Source: Neodontobutis hainanensis (lineage: Eukaryota > Chordata > Actinopteri > Gobiiformes > Odontobutidae). From it: a DNA stretch of 64,000 bases. The position numbers and the translations under genes were made by a program. Of the stretch, positions 21,540 to 34,828 are shown in pieces; the stretch's first letter is position 1; each line of letters begins with the position of its first letter. The stretch is taken from positions 62,001-126,000 of the forward strand of contig JALDNG010000412.1 in NCBI GenBank assembly GCA_024349245.1, written 5' to 3'. The notes under the pieces were generated by a model. That model was not told where the DNA came from. It worked only from the letters and a program-made list of their open reading frames with translations, and did not search any database.

Positions 21540-22227
21540 TCAGCATCACTGAGAGGGAGAGAGAAGAAGCTGGACAAGGTCATCAGGAAGTCCAGCTCTG
21601 TCCTGGGCTGTCCTCTGACTCAGTAAGTGGGTGATCTATGCTGGACCATAAGTCCCAGCGCCTGCAGGACGCCCTGTCAGCTCTGGAGAGCAGCTTCAGT
21701 GACAGACTGCTCCACCCTCGGTGTGTGAAGGAGAGATTCTGCAGGGCTTTCCTTCCTGCTGCTGTCAGACTCTACAATGAACACTGCTAACACAGAAACT
21801 CTTTTCACCAAGCAGTATTTCCACAATCATGTGGAATCTCACCGTGCAATATTTGTAACGTGCAATACCTGTTACACAACCTGCACTATACACTATTTAT
21901 TCACATTTGTACTGTGCATAGTTTATTTTGTTTTAGCGTAGCTTTAATCAACTTATGTATAGTCTTTTTAGTTTATTTTGTTTCAGCATAGTTTAATCTG
22001 ACATATGTATAGTCTATTTTATGTTTGATTACCTTGTCTTAGAATATTTTTTATTTGAATTTATGTTGTGACCAGGTTGGCTTTATACTTTTGTGATACA
22101 CTTTTTTTTTTTTGTTTGCTTTACTCACTCCATTTAGTGTTGGTATCTGGTCTTTGGTTTAATTGGGAGTGTCTTGTAAGCACATTTGGGCCGGGCTTGT
22201 GTTTTAAGCATGACACAATAATAAAAC
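21540..22227 (+). mobile_element. LINE 3' end (B1)
   Basis: Encodes the terminal piece of a LINE ORF2: KLDKVIRKSSSVLG-like sequence near 21570, then, in another frame, LQDALSALESSFSDRLLHPR, CVKERFCRAFLPAAVRLYNE, and a stop at 21790. A long AT-rich 3' UTR follows. It meets an oppositely oriented retroposon tail at 22228. Confidence 0.75.
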
Positions 22228-22330
22228 CTGATCAGAATCAGAATCAGAAAAAGGTTTATTGCCTTTGTCAGTGAACAAGATTCACAAACTAGGAACTTGC
22301 TTCGGCGATTGTGACAGGTCTACACAGCGG
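22228..22330 (-). mobile_element. Retroposon 3' tail in reverse (B1)
   Basis: On the minus strand the sequence ends ...GGCAATAAACCTTTTTCTGATTCTGATTCTG, a typical fish LINE tail with a TTCTGA repeat. How far it runs to the right is not clear. Confidence 0.55.
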
Positions 22331-23078
22331 TCTGAGCGATATTGTGGCTATGTCCTTCCTTTATTGCCAGAGACATTGTAATTGTTATTTAGTTCATTCA
22401 TATGATTGTTCAGAAATGAAACATGAAATATGAATACACTGAGATACATTTTACAGAATAAACTTTCATCATTTATATGCTTCTGTGAGATAATACATGC
22501 ATTCTGATAATATTACTGAGTGCATTAGTGGAGACAAGCTGTAGCCATAATGGTGAGGGGTTTGGTAAAAGAGGAGGGGAAAAGTAAAGAACAAAGTGCC
22601 ATTTTAAGTAAAGTATAGCATTGGTAGAGCATTAAAAGATGAGAACAAAAATAACTGGTGGTATTGGTGCTATTTACTTGTTAATTCTTGCATATATAAC
22701 AGTTACAGAGCAGAAGGGGTGTCTAGTTCCTGTGCCACACTGGTATGGAGGTCTGTCTGGGGCCACTCCGGAGTGAGCTTAGGACAAACAAAGCAGAACT
22801 CAACTTGAGCAGAGCAGTGCATCTGAATCTGTATTTGACCTTGAAAACAAAAGAAGCCTTTATTTCAGTGTTGGCTGCACTGTCTCCACAGATATGTCTA
22901 AAAATGTGAGTACTTTTAAAGTTACACATGTGTTACCAGTACGTGTCATATTAGGTCCTTTTTGTGAAGCGACACAATGAGTCAGGGTCTGAATGCAAAA
23001 CTAATTCTGTTTATAGACATAAGCTCATACCTCCTCCAGTTGGTGGCGCCATGTTTCTGTCAGAGGTTCAGGAGAAAC
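22331..23078. other. No gene seen
   Basis: AT-rich, with no convincing open frames or repeats beyond the B-block homology. Confidence 0.5.
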
Positions 23079-23446
23079 TGTAGGAATATTTTATATCCAT
23101 ATATTTAACCAGAGAGACACGGAGACCGATTATAATTTAACAAGCAATGGTCAGGTTTTAATCCTTGCAAGGAGAAGCAAAACAGACACAGTAACAAGGG
23201 TACAGCGACAGGTTTGCTTCCAGATGTAAACATAACATGGGATTATATACAACACAGTGACGTCCTTGGTGAGAGGCGTTCACAATGGTCCAGGTGCAAG
23301 AGTCCCATGACAAGCCATGTCTCAGTCTTGTTATGTCTACTTAATGCTTGGATTAGCACGAAGGACATGACATGAATTTGACATGACCTGAAGAGAACTA
23401 TAACCCCACAGTAACTCTAAACATAATAATTAAAATTCTTATAACA
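23079..23446 (-). mobile_element. LTR of a second retroelement, minus strand (B1)
   Basis: On the minus strand it starts TGTTATAAG and ends TCCTACA, 368 bp. A polypurine tract AAAGAGGGGGGAA lies directly before it (23447-23459), which marks it as a 3' LTR with the internal region to the right. A TATATAA box and a TGACGTC site lie at about 23242-23262. No partner 5' LTR is visible. A polypurine tract plus TG...CA ends is typical of retroviruses and LTR retrotransposons; which one is not decided. Confidence 0.65.
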
Positions 23447-26400
23447 TTCCCCCCTCTTTATGCTGATAACAATTAGCATAAACAATCTACTAGCTTGAGT
23501 GTGAGTTGTTTACTTTTTACAAAGCGAAAACCCAGCAGGGCATCTGACCTAGCCTAAGTACACTTGACCATTTGACCTAACACTGGGAAAAAGTCTTTGT
23601 CCACCTCTTGCCCCAAGGCGAAGGCCAACACACAAACATCAAGCATTAACTTTATGTAATCACTTCAACTGAATCTCAAACACATTTCAAATCAAAGACA
23701 AAAATGATTATACGGGATATGTTTACAATCAAATGGGACTCCACAGAGTCATGCACTGATTCTTCAAAATCATATTACTCCAAAATAACGTAGAAAAATA
23801 TGCCAAAATAAGCTGGTCGCCCCATCGGACTCAAGATCTCTGGCCTGTCCCTGTCACGGAAAGAAAAACACATGGAGTGAGACATATGCACATTCTTAAT
23901 GATTAAAACCAATTCTCTTAAGCATCATAACTTCAATGAACCATACGGCCCTTAGGACTGTAGTATGATCCGTCCTGGAGCTGTTGTCCCGTTGGTGTTC
24001 ATGCAAACGTTAACGTCCCTCAGATATCAAAGTGTTCATCTGAGGTCAAAGCCTCGACCACAGTCGTTGGGCAGGTGCATGTCCAGGAATGTTGACCCAG
24101 CAATGGCCACATCCATCAATCTCACCAACAAGCTCCGGATACATGGAAATCCACACAACAAAAGTTATGAGACATGGAAGTGCCACACAAGTACATCTCA
24201 ATACAGATTTAAAATCTCAGTCACTTTTCCAAATATTTTGTAATTATTTTTAAAACCAGGTCAAAATCAATTGCTCTATTCCAGAATACTCTGCCAATCC
24301 TTCTGCAGAGTGTGAAGCTCTTTCTTAAAGGCTTTAGTTGTGCTGTTAACTAGACCTGTGTTACCTTGGATGACATCATGTTGTAGATCCCACCTTTTCA
24401 GCTCAAAGCAGCTCAGTGCTATTTGTTCTGTCCAGTCCTTGGAGCAGGTCCCACTCATCTCCAGCCTCAATTCACAGTTACAGCATTTCTCGTGCAATTC
24501 ATAAACCTTTGTTGGTTATAACTCTAATTAATTTAATCCACATTTGCATAAATTGTCTCAAAGGTAAAATTCTAATTTAATTTTAGCCTTATATTCATTA
24601 AGGACACCTCGAAGGACCCCCCTCTTGTCGATGTAAATGGGGCTCTCGAATAAACCTGAAGGAACTGCTGTTTGGTTCCTAAGGTGTGAGGTTCTACTCA
24701 CGATGTTCTCCGTCACATTGTATGTGAACAAATAAACCAGGATCCTTTAAGGACACATGTTTCCGGTCAGCAGGCAATGCTGGTCTAATGGTCTTACTTT
24801 AACAAAACCTCCAAACTTCTGCCTTGCACTGCACCTGTCCCTGATCTCTCAGTTTGTCAGGTTCAAAGTGATGTTACAGGACGTCCTGTCACTGGCCCTG
24901 CTCACAGGTGTACTCCCAGGTGTAAACCAAGATGATTATAAGTTCAAAGAACCATGTTAATATTAGCTCTTACTGGTGTCCATATTAATTAACTAATATT
25001 AATCCTCTTTCTAAGCCGGTACCTGCTGTGGTTGGCTTCCATCAAAACAAAATACAAACAAACAAATCAAACGTTCTCTGACATTTTTAGACCAGTAGAA
25101 AGTGCCCTTCAGGCTTTCGTCCAAACGAAACCATACAAGCTCTTAAAATGATCAAACCATAAAAATGAAACACAGATAAACCCTGTTTCCACAGATATGG
25201 TCTGCTGGAAATCTAATTTAATCTGAAAGGTTCCATCAGATCAAACAGTGCTCCTCCAGAACGGTCCTTCATGTCAACTTTCTTTCTTTCTTTCTTTTTA
25301 TTTAAACTCTTTAACTGTATTAACACATCCCTACATTACTCTTTTACACACATCACCTCTTCACTTTAATACAGTTTAAATCTTCTTCTCCTCTCTTTTT
25401 GAGACCTGGAAAACCCATGGCTCAAAACAAAAATAAATAAAAATAAAAATAATAAACATAAAATCATAAAACGAAAGGCCAGTGCCATTGATCACTTTAA
25501 AATTTCAGTCTATCAATTATCGTTTCTAATTATTCGCCTTCTTTATGTTTTCCAAATAGCATCACTGTTGTTTCGGTTATATTTAAAACTTAATTTTGTT
25601 CAGTTCAGTTTTAATTTTAGTTACCATTAGTTGTAGGTCTTTACCTGTAACTGTAAGTGGTATCATCCGCAATCATAGTAATATTTTATTCAGTTGATGC
25701 AAACATAAAGAACTTTAAAATAGATCAGAACCAGTTTCTCATGATCTATCGTCACAGAACTTTTAGCCAAAGACTTTAAATTCTCAATCTAATTAGAAAA
25801 TCCTCAGAATATTATTCAATCACTTCAAAGTAATTCCTTTAGAAATAAAATCCTCAAAAACAAAACTCTTGGGTCAGACCCTCCCTTGGGAGTTAACCTT
25901 GTAACAGGACAGCCTCCTTCAGCTGCTCAAACACCTCATCTCTCTCTCCTCCAAAACTCCCTCACCATGTGACTGTCGTTTAAAAGAAAGACTTTTCATA
26001 AAATTAACTAAGTTCTGTGTTCATTTCTCTGCATTTACCCTTTATAATAACAATTCTTCAGGGGTTTGTTCAGTCCAGACTTGTTCCACACTGTCTCTGT
26101 AAAACTCAGTCTCAACGCCAGGTGTTCAATAAATAAAACTCCACGTCTCTTCATTTATTCACATTCACCACCATTGAACTTAGTAATAGTTAGTAATGTT
26201 AATTTAAAACATGCAAAGATTAAACCTCTTAAAATTTTAATTTTTAGTTTCCAACGATTTCACTCAGTGTCTTCCATAAACACCTCCAAAGTTCAACCAA
26301 AAATATAAATATTATTCAATTCTGTTCAAAAGGACAGACTCTTTGTGTTAGTCTGTTCCAACCTTAAATCAGATTCATCAAAAAACTTTTTTTTCTCTTT

Positions 26401-27500
26401 AAAATCACTTCAAGCAGTTATTAAACCCAGTGAGCACTTTGTCTTATGCTCTTAAACTTTAACCATTTTTATAGTTTAACACTTTAACTTAAACTTTTCA
26501 AATAAACCACCTCCAATCCTACAAGATTGTTTAGATAGTTTTAACAAGTTCTCAATTCCCCGATTACAAATTTACCTTGCAGTTTAAAACTTTACTGTAA
26601 AGATGACTCCTTTTAGCATCTATTATTTAATTTTAGTATATACCTTTATTAGAAATGACCATTTCAAAACCCATTGGTCATTATTTATTCTGTCTTCATT
26701 TCAGTTTCTCTACTTACTTAGACAATATTTTTCTCAAACAATACTCAAACCTCAGTTGTCGTTAGTTTTCTGATTCTAAAAACAACATGGTCGTACCAGA
26801 AAAATTAAAGCAACTCCAAATGTAGACTATACTTGTTTCCACAGACCTGTCAGAAGGTCAACCAGTTTTCCTAATTAAGTCTCATAAACTTTATTTAACA
26901 CCATCAGTGCAATCTGTTTCTGTCACTGACAAATTTCTACTTCAACATTTTTCAACATTAAAACGTCTGTTTAATGTAAAGGCTCCACACTTTCTGTTGA
27001 GCTCAAACAAAAACAACGAAAAAACATAGTTCCAAAACTAAAACATTTCTTTTGCTCCGGACGTGAGCAAAAAGCAGGGTGCCTCAAGGCCCCGCTAACT
27101 TGTGTTGACATTCCTTGTAACTCCAAACAGGGATTGTTTTTCCACCTTTTCCAACACTTTTGTCAGAACCAAACCAGGGAAATACATACTTGTTCATTTC
27201 AAATATTTCTTCTGGAAACATTATTTTATGTTTGAGCTGATGGCCCAAATATCTATAACTTTGTATTATCTTTATAACTTTGCTCTGCAATTCAACCTTA
27301 AGATGCATTTTTAAATTATTCTGATTACACAGTGACCATTTTTATACAGTGTTTTTGAACCACACTGAAATTAAGGACCTCCATTAGTTCTCGTACTAAT
27401 AGATACATACCATTGTTTTGCAAAATACTAATCAATACTTTTATTTTGGATCCAAGGTTTCGGATCTTTTAACATTTTCACCTCCGTGCTTTGTCTTTGT
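23447..27500 (-). other. Degenerate, AT-rich region, possibly element internal
   Basis: By position this could be the internal part of the LTR element. The only longer minus-strand frame is 24276-24497 (Cys-rich start CCNCELRLEMSGTC, then a helical stretch ELHTLQKDWQSILE); I cannot assign it. A (TTCT)n tract lies near 25280. Otherwise I see only stop-rich AT sequence. Confidence 0.35.
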
Positions 27501-28620
27501 GTGTGTTTTAAGTGTCACTATGTGTGTGTCATGTGGTGTGTGTACATGACTTAACTCCTGATGTCCGGTCAGTGTTGCTCAGTGTTGCTCCTGCTGTGGC
27601 CTGGGTCTGGGCCTCCACACCGCTCCGCCTCGTCACGCCGCACCCCCACCACCTCCAATCCTTGGCCTCGCCTGCTCCGGTGACCATGGGAATTTGTGCA
27701 TTTTCCTCGGAGAAAACAACATAATCAGTATTCATTTCAGGCTTTGTGTCATTGAGAAAAGCTTCTTTTGTTCATATTACATTACATTTTCAAAATGTTT
27801 TTGGTATCTTACCGCTTCTGTGTCTGAATCGCTGCACATTGGGCAGATTCTTTTAGGCCTTGGTGGAGCGGCTGGCCTGGAGGAGTGTGTCGGGGTTGGA
27901 CAGTCGTGGACGGCATGCTGCTGTCGAGGTAGGTGGAGACCCAGAGGCTCACAGGAGGAAACATTTGGAACAAAATATATGTGTCGACAAATCTTTAATC
28001 TCCTCTCTGCTGTGTCACACAAACGTAATACAATATCTGTTCTTTAACAGACTATTTATAAACTTTTCTCATAATTCAAAAGCACATTCACCTTCTGTAG
28101 ATGTCTGTTCCGTGTTTGTTTCTTTATGTATCTCTATCTGTCTGTCCTCCTGTGTCTATGTGTTTGTGTTCCTGACCTGTTCAAGGGTCAGTCAAAGGTC
28201 CTTCTCTTGTCTGGACCCAGTGTCGGCCTCCTCTCCTCTTCTCAGTGCCCTCTCCTCTGCCACGCCCACCACAGCCCCGCTCCCGGTCTCCATGGTAACC
28301 ATGGCCAATGGTGCATTTTTCCTCGGAAAAACACATTACATTCACATTAAGGTCAAGTTTCACACAATTTCCAACTTTAATCTACAAATTCCTCTTTTGT
28401 CTCTCTCGATAGATACAGTTTAAACTAAATACAGATAAACATTTGTTTGGAATATGTTTATATTACAGTTTGTTTTACTGCTGTCTTTCTGCAGCATCTC
28501 AGCCGACAGGAGCAGGTGTGTGGGGAAGGGCAGAGGAAGTTTGGGGTGCACTGGTTTGAGCGGAGAGGCCGAGACCTAAAAATCTCACAGGACATAAAAT
28601 AAAAATACAAATGATTAGTG
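27500..28620. repeat. Tandemly duplicated exon-like pair
   Basis: 27530-27735 and 28180-28350 are diverged copies. Minus strand: VVFSEENAQIPMVTGAG versus VMCFSEEKCTIGHGYHGD, both followed by Gly/Arg-rich sequence. A further minus-strand exon-like piece at 27830-27960 reads RPKRICPMCSDSDTEA and ends at a good donor (GTAAGATA). The CPMC pair may bind metal. I do not recognise the gene. The left copy is cut by the B2/A3 junction in the other duplicate (51525). Confidence 0.4.
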
Positions 28621-29060
28621 TTTTGAAGTCCATGTGTACCTTCCTTTTAAAAAAAACTAATTTTTCTTTTCACAAAATGGCTTCTCCCCCTTTTTTTCCT
28701 CTTCTCTGTTACCCAGGAAGCCTAGAAAAATATCTTCCATAAGCTATTTTTAAGCTATTTTTCTTTCTCGTAATTGTTTAATTATTTTTTTATCACTGAA
28801 AACATATGTTTGAATATTTTTGTCTTTGAATTTTAGTGACTGAATTTCAAGGTTAGAAATTTGAATAGATATTATCCAAAGTTTCAAAATGTGTAAATAT
28901 TAAATAGATATTTTTTCGACCACACAAATTCAACCGTCGAAATTTACAGTGTAAAATATGCAGTAAAAGAAGTTCATGGTGTGAGTCGATCTATCCTCTA
29001 GCCAATCACGCAGCGATGACCTGGTCACGTTGGTAAACACAGCAATACAGCGGGCAAGCC
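28621..29060. other. No gene seen
   Basis: AT-rich. A possible short exon, ATGGCGCCAGCAGCAACACTG then GGG|GTAAGT at 29070-29092, lies just beyond and could be a 5' exon of the HECT gene, but its phase does not fit the next exon. Confidence 0.4.
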
Positions 29061-29263
29061 AGTTGAACAATGGCGCCAGCAGCAACACTGGGGTAAGTTC
29101 ATCTTTCGTTATCAAAGTTTATATAGGCTAGCATGCAATATCTGACGTTTTTTAAAACATATGTTAATTCTAATAAATGTTATAAAGCTCAATCACACTA
29201 AAGAGACTAGTAGTTAAGTAATCACTAGGGGACAATAGCAGCTATGGAGAATGACCGCGTAAT

Positions 29264-30831
29264 TAGTGATGGGAAGATCGGATCATTTTACTGACTCAGT
29301 TCTTTAAGTCTCGCTCAACAAAATGAACGAATCTTTTTCAAGTCATTTCGTTCATTTCAGCAAAATCTAATTAAAATGTTACATGTTAATTTTTTCTACA
29401 CATTTAGTACTTTTAGAATAAAACTATAAGCTAATGCAGCCATGGCCAAACTTTGAAAAATAAATTATAAATGCATTGCAGCTCGCTTCAGGCAGAGAGT
29501 TCCACTCACCTCTTAATCCAAATCGTTTTTTCTTTTGTCACTTCATATTTAGCTAATCACGTCTGTTCCCTGGAAAGTTTAGTTCACCTCTCGTGTCTTT
29601 GAGCCGTTAGTTCTGTCAACATGTCCGGTCTGGGCCACGACAGCCTCGTAGCTGTTAGCTAGCTGTAGCTAATACATCCGTCGTTCGTTCATCAAGTCCC
29701 AGCCTATACTTAAGGCTATACAGTTACCGGAAACAGAAAGGAGTCGTTCATCCCCCGAGTCTTTGAGTCGTTCATCCCCCGAGTCTTTGAGTCGTTCATC
29801 CCCCGAGTCTTTGAGTCGTTCATCCCCCGAGTCTTTGAGTCGTTCATCCCCGAGTCTTTGAGTCGTTCATCTCCCGAGTCTTTGAGTCGTTCATCTCCGA
29901 GTCTTTGAGTCGTTCATCTCCCGAGTCTTTGAGTCGCTCATCTCCCGAGTCTTTGAGTCGTTCATTCTAGTCCCCGTAGGGCTGAATGCAGAAATAGATG
30001 GATTCGTTCATCTCCTGACTCAGTGTTCGGGTCTGATCTCGTTCTTTTGTCACGCATTGGATACAGAAATAAGTTGATACATACAAATATTTCACATAAC
30101 TGTATAGACAAACGCAAATGATATATATTTTTTATTCTTAAAGTTACGTGATGCTTTCTGGCCTCAAATTGTATTTTTATATTTTTCTTATCCGGGAAAT
30201 CACTGATAAAACAAAGATTGACACTTTACAGTGGATTCTAATCTTAGGTAAATACCATAGCCATATCATCACAGTCATATTATACAAATATGGGAAATAT
30301 ATTTACTTAATTGTATATATATATATTAAGTATAATTTGTTTATAATAGTGAAAATAATAATTAAAAACAAAGTGGCACTGACATTTAACACTAAAATAG
30401 ACTGACATGAACAAATGAAACTTTTTAATTTTCAAATGTTTATTGCAGTATATTTTGATCATTTTAAAATAATTCCTAAACACAATACAATACAGTCAAT
30501 AATACGAGTGCAATGCTGTTGCGAGAGACTGAACAGAAACGGTCACGTGACAAGCGAACGAGACTCAGCCCGAAGACTGACTCAAGAAATGAACGAATCC
30601 TTCAGTTCCTGCGTTCAGCCTACGAGGACTTGAATGAACGACTCAGAGACTCGGAGATGAACGACTTCAACGAACGACTCGGAGATGAACGACTTCTTTC
30701 TGTTTCCTGTATGGCAATGCGCCGGTCCACACAAAGTGAACGACTCGCTCTCTGTGATGACTCGTTGTTCCCGAGTCATTTTAAAGACTCGCTCAAAAAG
30801 AACAAATCGCTTCATGAACGACTCATCACTA
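29264..30831. mobile_element. Non-autonomous hAT-like element, about 1.57 kb
   Basis: Left end TAGTGATGGGAAGATCGGAT and right end GAACGACTCATCACTA are inverted repeats (TAGTGATG/CATCACTA). The flanks share only GTAAT, so a target duplication is degraded. The sequence is built from GAACGACTC/GAGTCGTTC words at both sides. Open frames at 30513-30896 come from these repeats and encode nothing recognisable. It sits in what would be the first intron of the HECT gene. Confidence 0.6.
29744..29966 (+). repeat. 24-bp minisatellite inside the hAT-like element
   Basis: About nine tandem units, core GTCGTTCATCCCCCGAGTCT, with 23-bp variants (CATCCCCGAG) and CATCTCC variants in the later units. Confidence 0.9.
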
Positions 30832-32569
30832 GTGGTAATAACCTACAACAAACATGGCGGGACCTGGCAACTGATGCGCCAAGGGTGCTAAGTTAGATAC
30901 TGTTTTACTCCTGTTCTGTTGTATTTCTACTGAAGGTCTGTCACATATAGTAGCGATAAACATTTTTGTTATTTCAGAATAACCAAGTTGAAATTGTCCA
31001 GTCAGCCAGGCGTTTGCTGGATTTATTGACTGAAAGGCAGCCAAGTACAGCTAGCGGTGAAGCTAACGTGTAGTACACACTTGTGCTTTACGCATTATTT
31101 TGAAGTCTGACCATACTAAATGTTTTATCGCTGGATAGGAGGGACCATTCTACTGGACCATCGCTTCAAATGGAAATGACAAGGTACGAAATAATATGGC
31201 ATATGCCTGCGGTGTGTTTAAACTTTTTTAGCGCATTTCCACTGGGATAGGACAGCGGTTTGGGCTAATGTGCTGGTCCCCAATACGGCCGGGAGAAGAG
31301 GCAAAAACAAAGCTAGTTTACTAGCATAAACTTTCAGCTGTTTCTGTTAGTGTAGTACTGCTTTCTTTTCACAGATCAAACTGCAGTCATTAAAGTGTCA
31401 TATGTTAAACCAATTTGATATAGACCATTTAAAAGTTTGTAAACAGAATGTCCTAAAGTACAGAATGGGGGCTACTGGAGGCATGGTCATAATACATTTT
31501 CATTGGAGAAATTGGCATTATCCACAAACTATTACAAATTGAGATGGTTTTGGCAAATGACAACCACTCTGCTACGTGTAGGTAATTTCAGAGCCTGGTT
31601 TGAATCCTTTAATGAATGTACCTCACATTGTATGTTTATTTAATGAGCAAATTAGTATACAGTTAGCAAATTCAAGTTAGTAAAATTCTTAATTTATAGG
31701 TTTTAATGTAAGTTCTTACGGCTATGTTGTAAATAGTTTTTTTTCATTGTCTGTTCAGAATTCTATCCCTCACCACAAATGCTAATTTCTTCTAAAAACA
31801 TTTTAAATATGTTTACACATGAACCTGGCTTAAAACCAGAATAAACTGGTCTCAGGAATCTCCTAACAAGCAAAAGTGACAACAGCATGTTTTTGCCCAA
31901 CCGCCTGTACTGCAACAGTCCAGTGGAAATTTGCCTACCTAATAAAAAAAAAACCTTAAACCTTAAACTTGTATTTAAATTTTTAATCAAAAACTTTTCA
32001 CCATAGAACATTTCCAGGCATTTTTACTAAAGGCCGGGGGAAGAATCGCTTTCCAGCAACAAATGTTATCCCAGCCAAAAAAATCAAGGCACTCGGGGTG
32101 TCTTTTTATTTGCTACCAAAGCAGTGTGAAAAAACTCCAAGTGAGCTTGAGAAAGTGACCCATATGCAGGCTGGGTTGGGTCCAAGGACTGCTCATCTTG
32201 ATGAAAGCATGACACATGAAGAGGTACTATGCTCTTAAAACAAATATATATATATATATATATTGTGTTATATTAATTGTGCGTGCAATGCACATTAAAT
32301 AGGTTTGTTTTGAGATGAAATGTCAATTTTTTTGTACTTTTTCACCTACAGTTATGTGACGCCCTCAAAGTTCTATATCCAAAACTGCAAACAGTAACAG
32401 GTGGATGGCTACTTTATAAAGCAGCTGGTAAGCAGAGATTTTTTTTTTTAACAAGAAGCAATGGTTAGTTTATTTAATATAATTGCAGTAATGTCTATAA
32501 AAACTATACTATGCAATCTATGTTTGGCTGCAATTTTTAGAATTTTTAAATAATTTTTAATTTTGACAG

Positions 32570-33081
32570 GTGGATGGGGAAGCCAGAACTGTCCCTTGTG
32601 TCACCTGACGATGCTGGTTATACAGGCAGACTATTGAAGTCTGTTGCTCAAGGGGGTAAAACCTGTTCATAGTCCCTGTCCAAGAAGATCTTAATACAAG
32701 TCCACTACAACTAACTGATGGAGCCATCAGCGGTATGGCAAAAGCCACATGTCACAAGTGTGGTGTTGCTGTACCTCTGCAGCTTCTAAAGTATCATATT
32801 GACTCCTGTTTGATCATTGAAGTCGACGGTGACGGGCCTAAGGAAGACACAGCTCATCTGGTTGAGGAACAATGTATGATTTGTCTGTCCTTACGACAAC
32901 CTACACTTCTTACTACACCATAATTTAAAACTTAAGAACCTAGTTCATATTTATGTCCTTTCACATAATTATGTTTTACTAAAACATCTTTCTATTTTCC
33001 AACAGCTCAGTCCTGTCCTGTTTGTCTGAAAATGTTTAAATCTGATCGGATAGAGCAGCACACATCTACATGTGGTGAATG
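32570..33081 (+). pseudogene. Zinc-finger exons of the HECT gene
   Basis: Exon 32570-32873 ends with CHKCGVAVPLQLLKYHIDSC (C-X2-C...H-X4-C). The next exon holds CPVCLKMFKSDRIEQHTSTC, the same C2HC spacing. Both resemble UBZ-like ubiquitin-binding fingers, which would fit a ubiquitin ligase. A frameshift near 32660 separates GYTGRLLKSVAQGGK from IVPVQEDLNTSPLQL. Confidence 0.7.
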
Positions 33082-33434
33082 GTATCTTTTTTTATTTTCT
33101 AATTTTTTAAAGATATTTTATTGGTTGGATTCAATTTTTAGACTGAATGACCCTTTTATACGAAAGAATAATTTTCAGTGTTGTTTCTATTGTTTCTTTA
33201 CAGTGTTTTGACATTAAATGAACTGAGCCTGTTGTCATTCTTGCATTTGTTACATATGTGTATAATTTATTTTTTTATATTTTTTTTTTATTTTACTCAA
33301 GTGACACTTGCAGATTATCCCAGCGAAAAGGAACAAGCAGTGGTTCCTGGACCATCCATAACTTCAGCGACTACTTCCATGGGTATGTACGGAGCCCCTC
33401 TGGTCACACTATGTAAAAAAAAAAAATATATGTA

Positions 33435-34507
33435 ACTAAGTCGTGGCCTCAAGATAAGCTAAGTCGTGGCCACCAGATAAGCTAAGTCGTGGCCACCAGA
33501 TAAGCTGAGTCGTGGCCACCAGATAAGCTGAGTCGTGGCCACCAGATAAGCTAAGTCGTGGCCACCAGATAAGCTAAGTCGTGGCCACCAGATAAGCTAA
33601 GTCGTGGCCACCAGATAAGCTAAGTCGTGGCCACCAGATAAGCTAAGTCGTGGCCACCAGATAAGCTAAGTCGTGGCCACCAGATAAGCTAAGTCGTGGC
33701 CACCAGATAAGCCAAGTCGTGGCCACCAGATAGCTAAGTCGTGGCCACCAGATAAGCTAAGTCGTGGCCACCAGATAAGCTAAGTCGTGGCCACCAGATA
33801 AGCTAAGTCGTGGCCACCAGATAAGCAAGTCGTGGCCACCAGATAAGCTAAGTCGTGGCCACCAGATAAGCTAAGTCGTGGCCACCAGATAAGGGCCACC
33901 AGATAAGCCAAGTCGTGGCCACCAGATAAGCTAAGTCGTGGCCACCAGATAAGCTAAGTCGTGGCCACCAGATAAGCTAAGTCGTGGCCACCAGATACGC
34001 TAAGTCGCGGCCACCAGATACGCCAAGTCGTGGCCACCAGATACGCTAAGTCGTGGCCACAAGATACGCTAAGTCGCGGCCACATGATACGCTAAGTCGG
34101 GCCACATGATACGCTAAGTCGTGGCTACAAGATACGCTAAGTCGTGGTCTCAAGATACGCTAAGTCGTGGTCTCAAGATACGCTAAGTCGTGGTCTCAAG
34201 ATACGCTAAGTCGTGGTCTCAAGATACGCTAAGTCGTGGTCTCAAGATACGCTAAGTCGTGGTCTCAAGATACGCTAAGTCGTGGTCTCAAGATACGCTA
34301 AGTCGTGGTCTCAAGATACGCTAAGTCGTGGTCTCAAGATACGCTAAGTCGTCTCAAGATACGCTAAGTCGTGGTCTCAAGATACGCTAAGTCGTGGTCT
34401 CAAGATACGCTAAGTCGTGGTCTCAAGATACGCTAAGTCGTGGTCTCAAGATACGCTAAGTCGTGGTCTCAAGATACGCTAAGTCGTGGTCTCAAGATAA
34501 GCTAAGT
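33435..34507 (+). repeat. 23-bp minisatellite, about 46 units
   Basis: Tandem units with core AAGTCGTGGCCACCAGATA in the left two thirds, changing near 33990-34140 through GATACG variants to AAGTCGTGGTCTCAAGATA in the right third. A few units are shortened (33725, 33825, 33893, 34347). Units follow one another without spacers. Confidence 0.95.
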
Positions 34508-34685
34508 TGTGGTCGAGGCTACATATCCATGGGCTTTTATATCTCTTCATATTTTATAGCATATATTTATACTTTTTACATGTGTATAGGCTACTTCTTT
34601 ATTTACCAACTTGGAAAAGCATGTCTGTGTAGCCTACGATAAAACGTCAGCAGAGGGCGTTCTAGGTTTAGGTCACGGTGGCAGC

Positions 34686-34735
34686 CATAAGGCTCATACA
34701 TACAGCCTCCATCTGGCTGTATGTATGAGCCTTAT
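34686..34735. repeat. Perfect hairpin in the MITE core
   Basis: ATAAGGCTCATACATACAGC pairs with GCTGTATGTATGAGCCTTAT across a loop of about 9 bases; it would form a stable stem. Confidence 0.85.
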
Positions 34736-34828
34736 GGGTGGCAGAGTTAGCGTGCATGCACTCGTGCTAGCGTGAATGCTTTCGGGAGAAAAGCTGCTCC
34801 ATTATGCATTCTCTTTTGTATTCACTTA

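Larger units (their letters stand above)
18384..27670. repeat. Segmental duplication block B1
   Basis: Direct repeat of 42260-51525 with about 23.9 kb offset; its first 0.6 kb also matches 63406-64000. The 3' end of homology is at CCAATCCTTGGCCTC. After it, B1 continues into island D while B2 continues into A3. Confidence 0.95.

Noticed and set aside
24276..24497. Envelope-like fragment of the minus-strand LTR element
   Set aside because: The position and a Cys-rich helical frame are suggestive, but no diagnostic motif is visible, so no assignment is made.
30513..30896. 127-codon open frame
   Set aside because: It is built from the GAACGACTC words of the hAT-like element; composition follows the repeat and no domain is seen.
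33435..34507. CRISPR-like array of 23-bp repeats
   Set aside because: Units are directly adjacent with no spacers, the context is a eukaryotic MITE, and no cas-like genes are near. It is a minisatellite.
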